A stretch of 7,469 nucleotides of DNA from Phycisphaerales bacterium UBA4658 (GTDB lineage Bacteria; Planctomycetota; Phycisphaerae; Phycisphaerales; UBA1924), in NCBI GenBank assembly GCA_002405485.1, contig DHLW01000002.1, forward strand, positions 25,327 through 32,795. Direction: 5' to 3'. A model generated the notes under the pieces. It was not told where the DNA came from, did not search any database, and was given only the letters and a program-made list of their open reading frames with translations. The translations under genes and the position numbers were made by a program. This document shows, in pieces, positions 6,858 to 7,469 of the stretch. Positions within the stretch are counted from its first letter, which is position 1, and the number at the start of each line of letters is the position of its first letter.

Positions 6858-7469
6858 GCCGCCTCCGCTCGGGCCGAGCCCTGTGGCGTGGGGACTGGGG
6901 CGGCGGCGGCATCGACTTCGGCGTGGCTTGCGCGTCTGGCGAGCAGGACTTCCAGCACCGCCAGCGCCAGGGCCGCGATGAGCAACGGGAGGGCGACGGG
7001 CTGGCCGCTGTCGGTCTTGCCGAAGATCGCCGAGAGCGCGTCGCCGGTGCTCGATGGGCTGGCGCCGGATGCGGGCGTGCCGCCGATCGGGGCGGACGCG
7101 GCATCGGCAGGGAGCCAGAGCAGGGCTTCGGTCGAATCGCCGGAGCTTGAGAGCACGCTTCGAAGCAGCGGGCCCACGGCGTCCTGGCTTTGGGTGCTTG
7201 TGCGACCGGCGCGGGGGTCGGGGTTGATCGCCACGATCCCTCGGGCGGCGGAGCGATCATCAACGGCCTGGAAGACGCCGGCTCGACGGATCGGTTCCAG
7301 CGGCAGACCGCCCGTGTCGACGCGCACTCGCAGCGGGGTATCGGTCGACTCGCCGGTTCTGGAGGGGTCTGGAAGCTCCTGCAACTCGCCGGTTCGGGCC
7401 GGAAGCGCCGGTCGCTGGCCGGCGAGCGCCGACCATGATCCGCGGGCCCGTCCGACGCCCTGGCGGACG
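6854..7469 (-). CDS. BatA-like membrane protein, C-terminal 204 residues (N-terminus outside window)
   Basis: The frame is open to the window edge, entering at 7468 after one base of a split codon, so only the C-terminal 204 residues are visible. The visible part is extracytoplasmic beta-rich sequence (TPLRVRVDTGGLPLEP, RAGVFQAVDD, RGIVAINPDPRAG), a Ser/Gly/Ala-rich stretch, a single hydrophobic helix (QPVALPLLIAALALAVLEVL, about 6938-7003) and a 27-residue tail that would be cytoplasmic. Known: BatA-like proteins have two N-terminal helices, a VWA-like domain and one C-terminal helix, and in planctomycetes a phrase like 'AVNxDPRE' precedes that helix; INPDPRAG fits this. The N-terminal helices and VWA part cannot be checked here. 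Its stop overlaps the start of the VWA/amidotransferase-like gene by ATGA, so the two products are probably made together. No cysteine is visible. A TTG at 7384 is in frame but is not the start, because homologous-looking sequence continues upstream. Confidence 0.82.
   Translation of the reverse strand, partial: VRQGVGRARGSWSALAGQRPALPARTGELQELPDPSRTGESTDTPLRVRVDTGGLPLEPIRRAGVFQAVDDRSAARGIVAINPDPRAGRTSTQSQDAVGPLLRSVLSSSGDSTEALLWLPADAASAPIGGTPASGASPSSTGDALSAIFGKTDSGQPVALPLLIAALALAVLEVLLARRASHAEVDAAAAPVPTPQGSARAEAA
6862..6866 (-). promoter_or_regulatory. Shine-Dalgarno GGAGG for the VWA protein gene
   Basis: GGAGG on the minus strand sits four bases before the ATG at 6857, inside the last codons of the BatA-like gene. 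The spacing is slightly short, but together with the ATGA overlap it supports this start and coupled translation. Confidence 0.7.

Noticed and set aside
6232..7263. 343-codon minus-strand frame spanning the BatA-like/VWA junction
   Set aside because: It crosses two well-supported genes in another frame and its translation is Arg/Pro/Ala-rich low complexity.
6854..7384. Treating the TTG at 7384 as the start of a complete 176-residue gene
   Set aside because: The frame stays open for 28 more codons to the window edge, no ribosome binding site stands out before the TTG, and the protein resembles only the C-terminal end of a BatA-like family.

Overview
The window is very GC-rich and codes on the minus strand only. 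It holds the middle of one tightly packed operon: two complete large genes, the 3' part of a third upstream, and the 5' end of a fourth downstream. Gene order and protein architecture (BatA-like membrane protein, then a VWA plus glutamine-amidotransferase-like membrane protein, then a giant DUF4175-like coiled-coil membrane protein) are typical of Planctomycetota. The GC content and Ala/Arg-rich proteins would fit the class Phycisphaerae. The taxonomic assignment is an inference from architecture, not from a marker gene.

Layout in transcription order (right to left). 7469-6854 is the C-terminal part of a BatA-like protein with one C-terminal membrane helix. Its stop overlaps the next start (ATGA). 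6857-4314 is an 847-residue protein with two N-terminal helices, a VWA domain with an intact-looking MIDAS metal site, a cysteine-less amidotransferase-like region and a C-terminal helix. 4313-4092 is a 222-base gap, the only real spacer here, of lower GC and with several short inverted repeats. 4091-174 is a 1305-residue protein with three N-terminal helices, a beta-rich extracytoplasmic region, a long Gln/Ala-rich coiled-coil region and a Pro-rich tail. Its stop overlaps the next start (TGATG). 174-1 begins a Pro/Ala-rich protein with a likely N-terminal export signal; the rest lies outside the window.

Together these look like an envelope assembly: VWA proteins anchored in the inner membrane with their domains outside the cytoplasm, plus a very long coiled-coil partner. 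In related operons such genes follow a MoxR-type AAA+ ATPase and a DUF58 protein, but neither is visible here. The biochemical role of this family of operons is not established; the link to the Bat (Bacteroides aerotolerance) proteins is by homology only. I see no mobile element, CRISPR array, RNA gene or convincing terminator.
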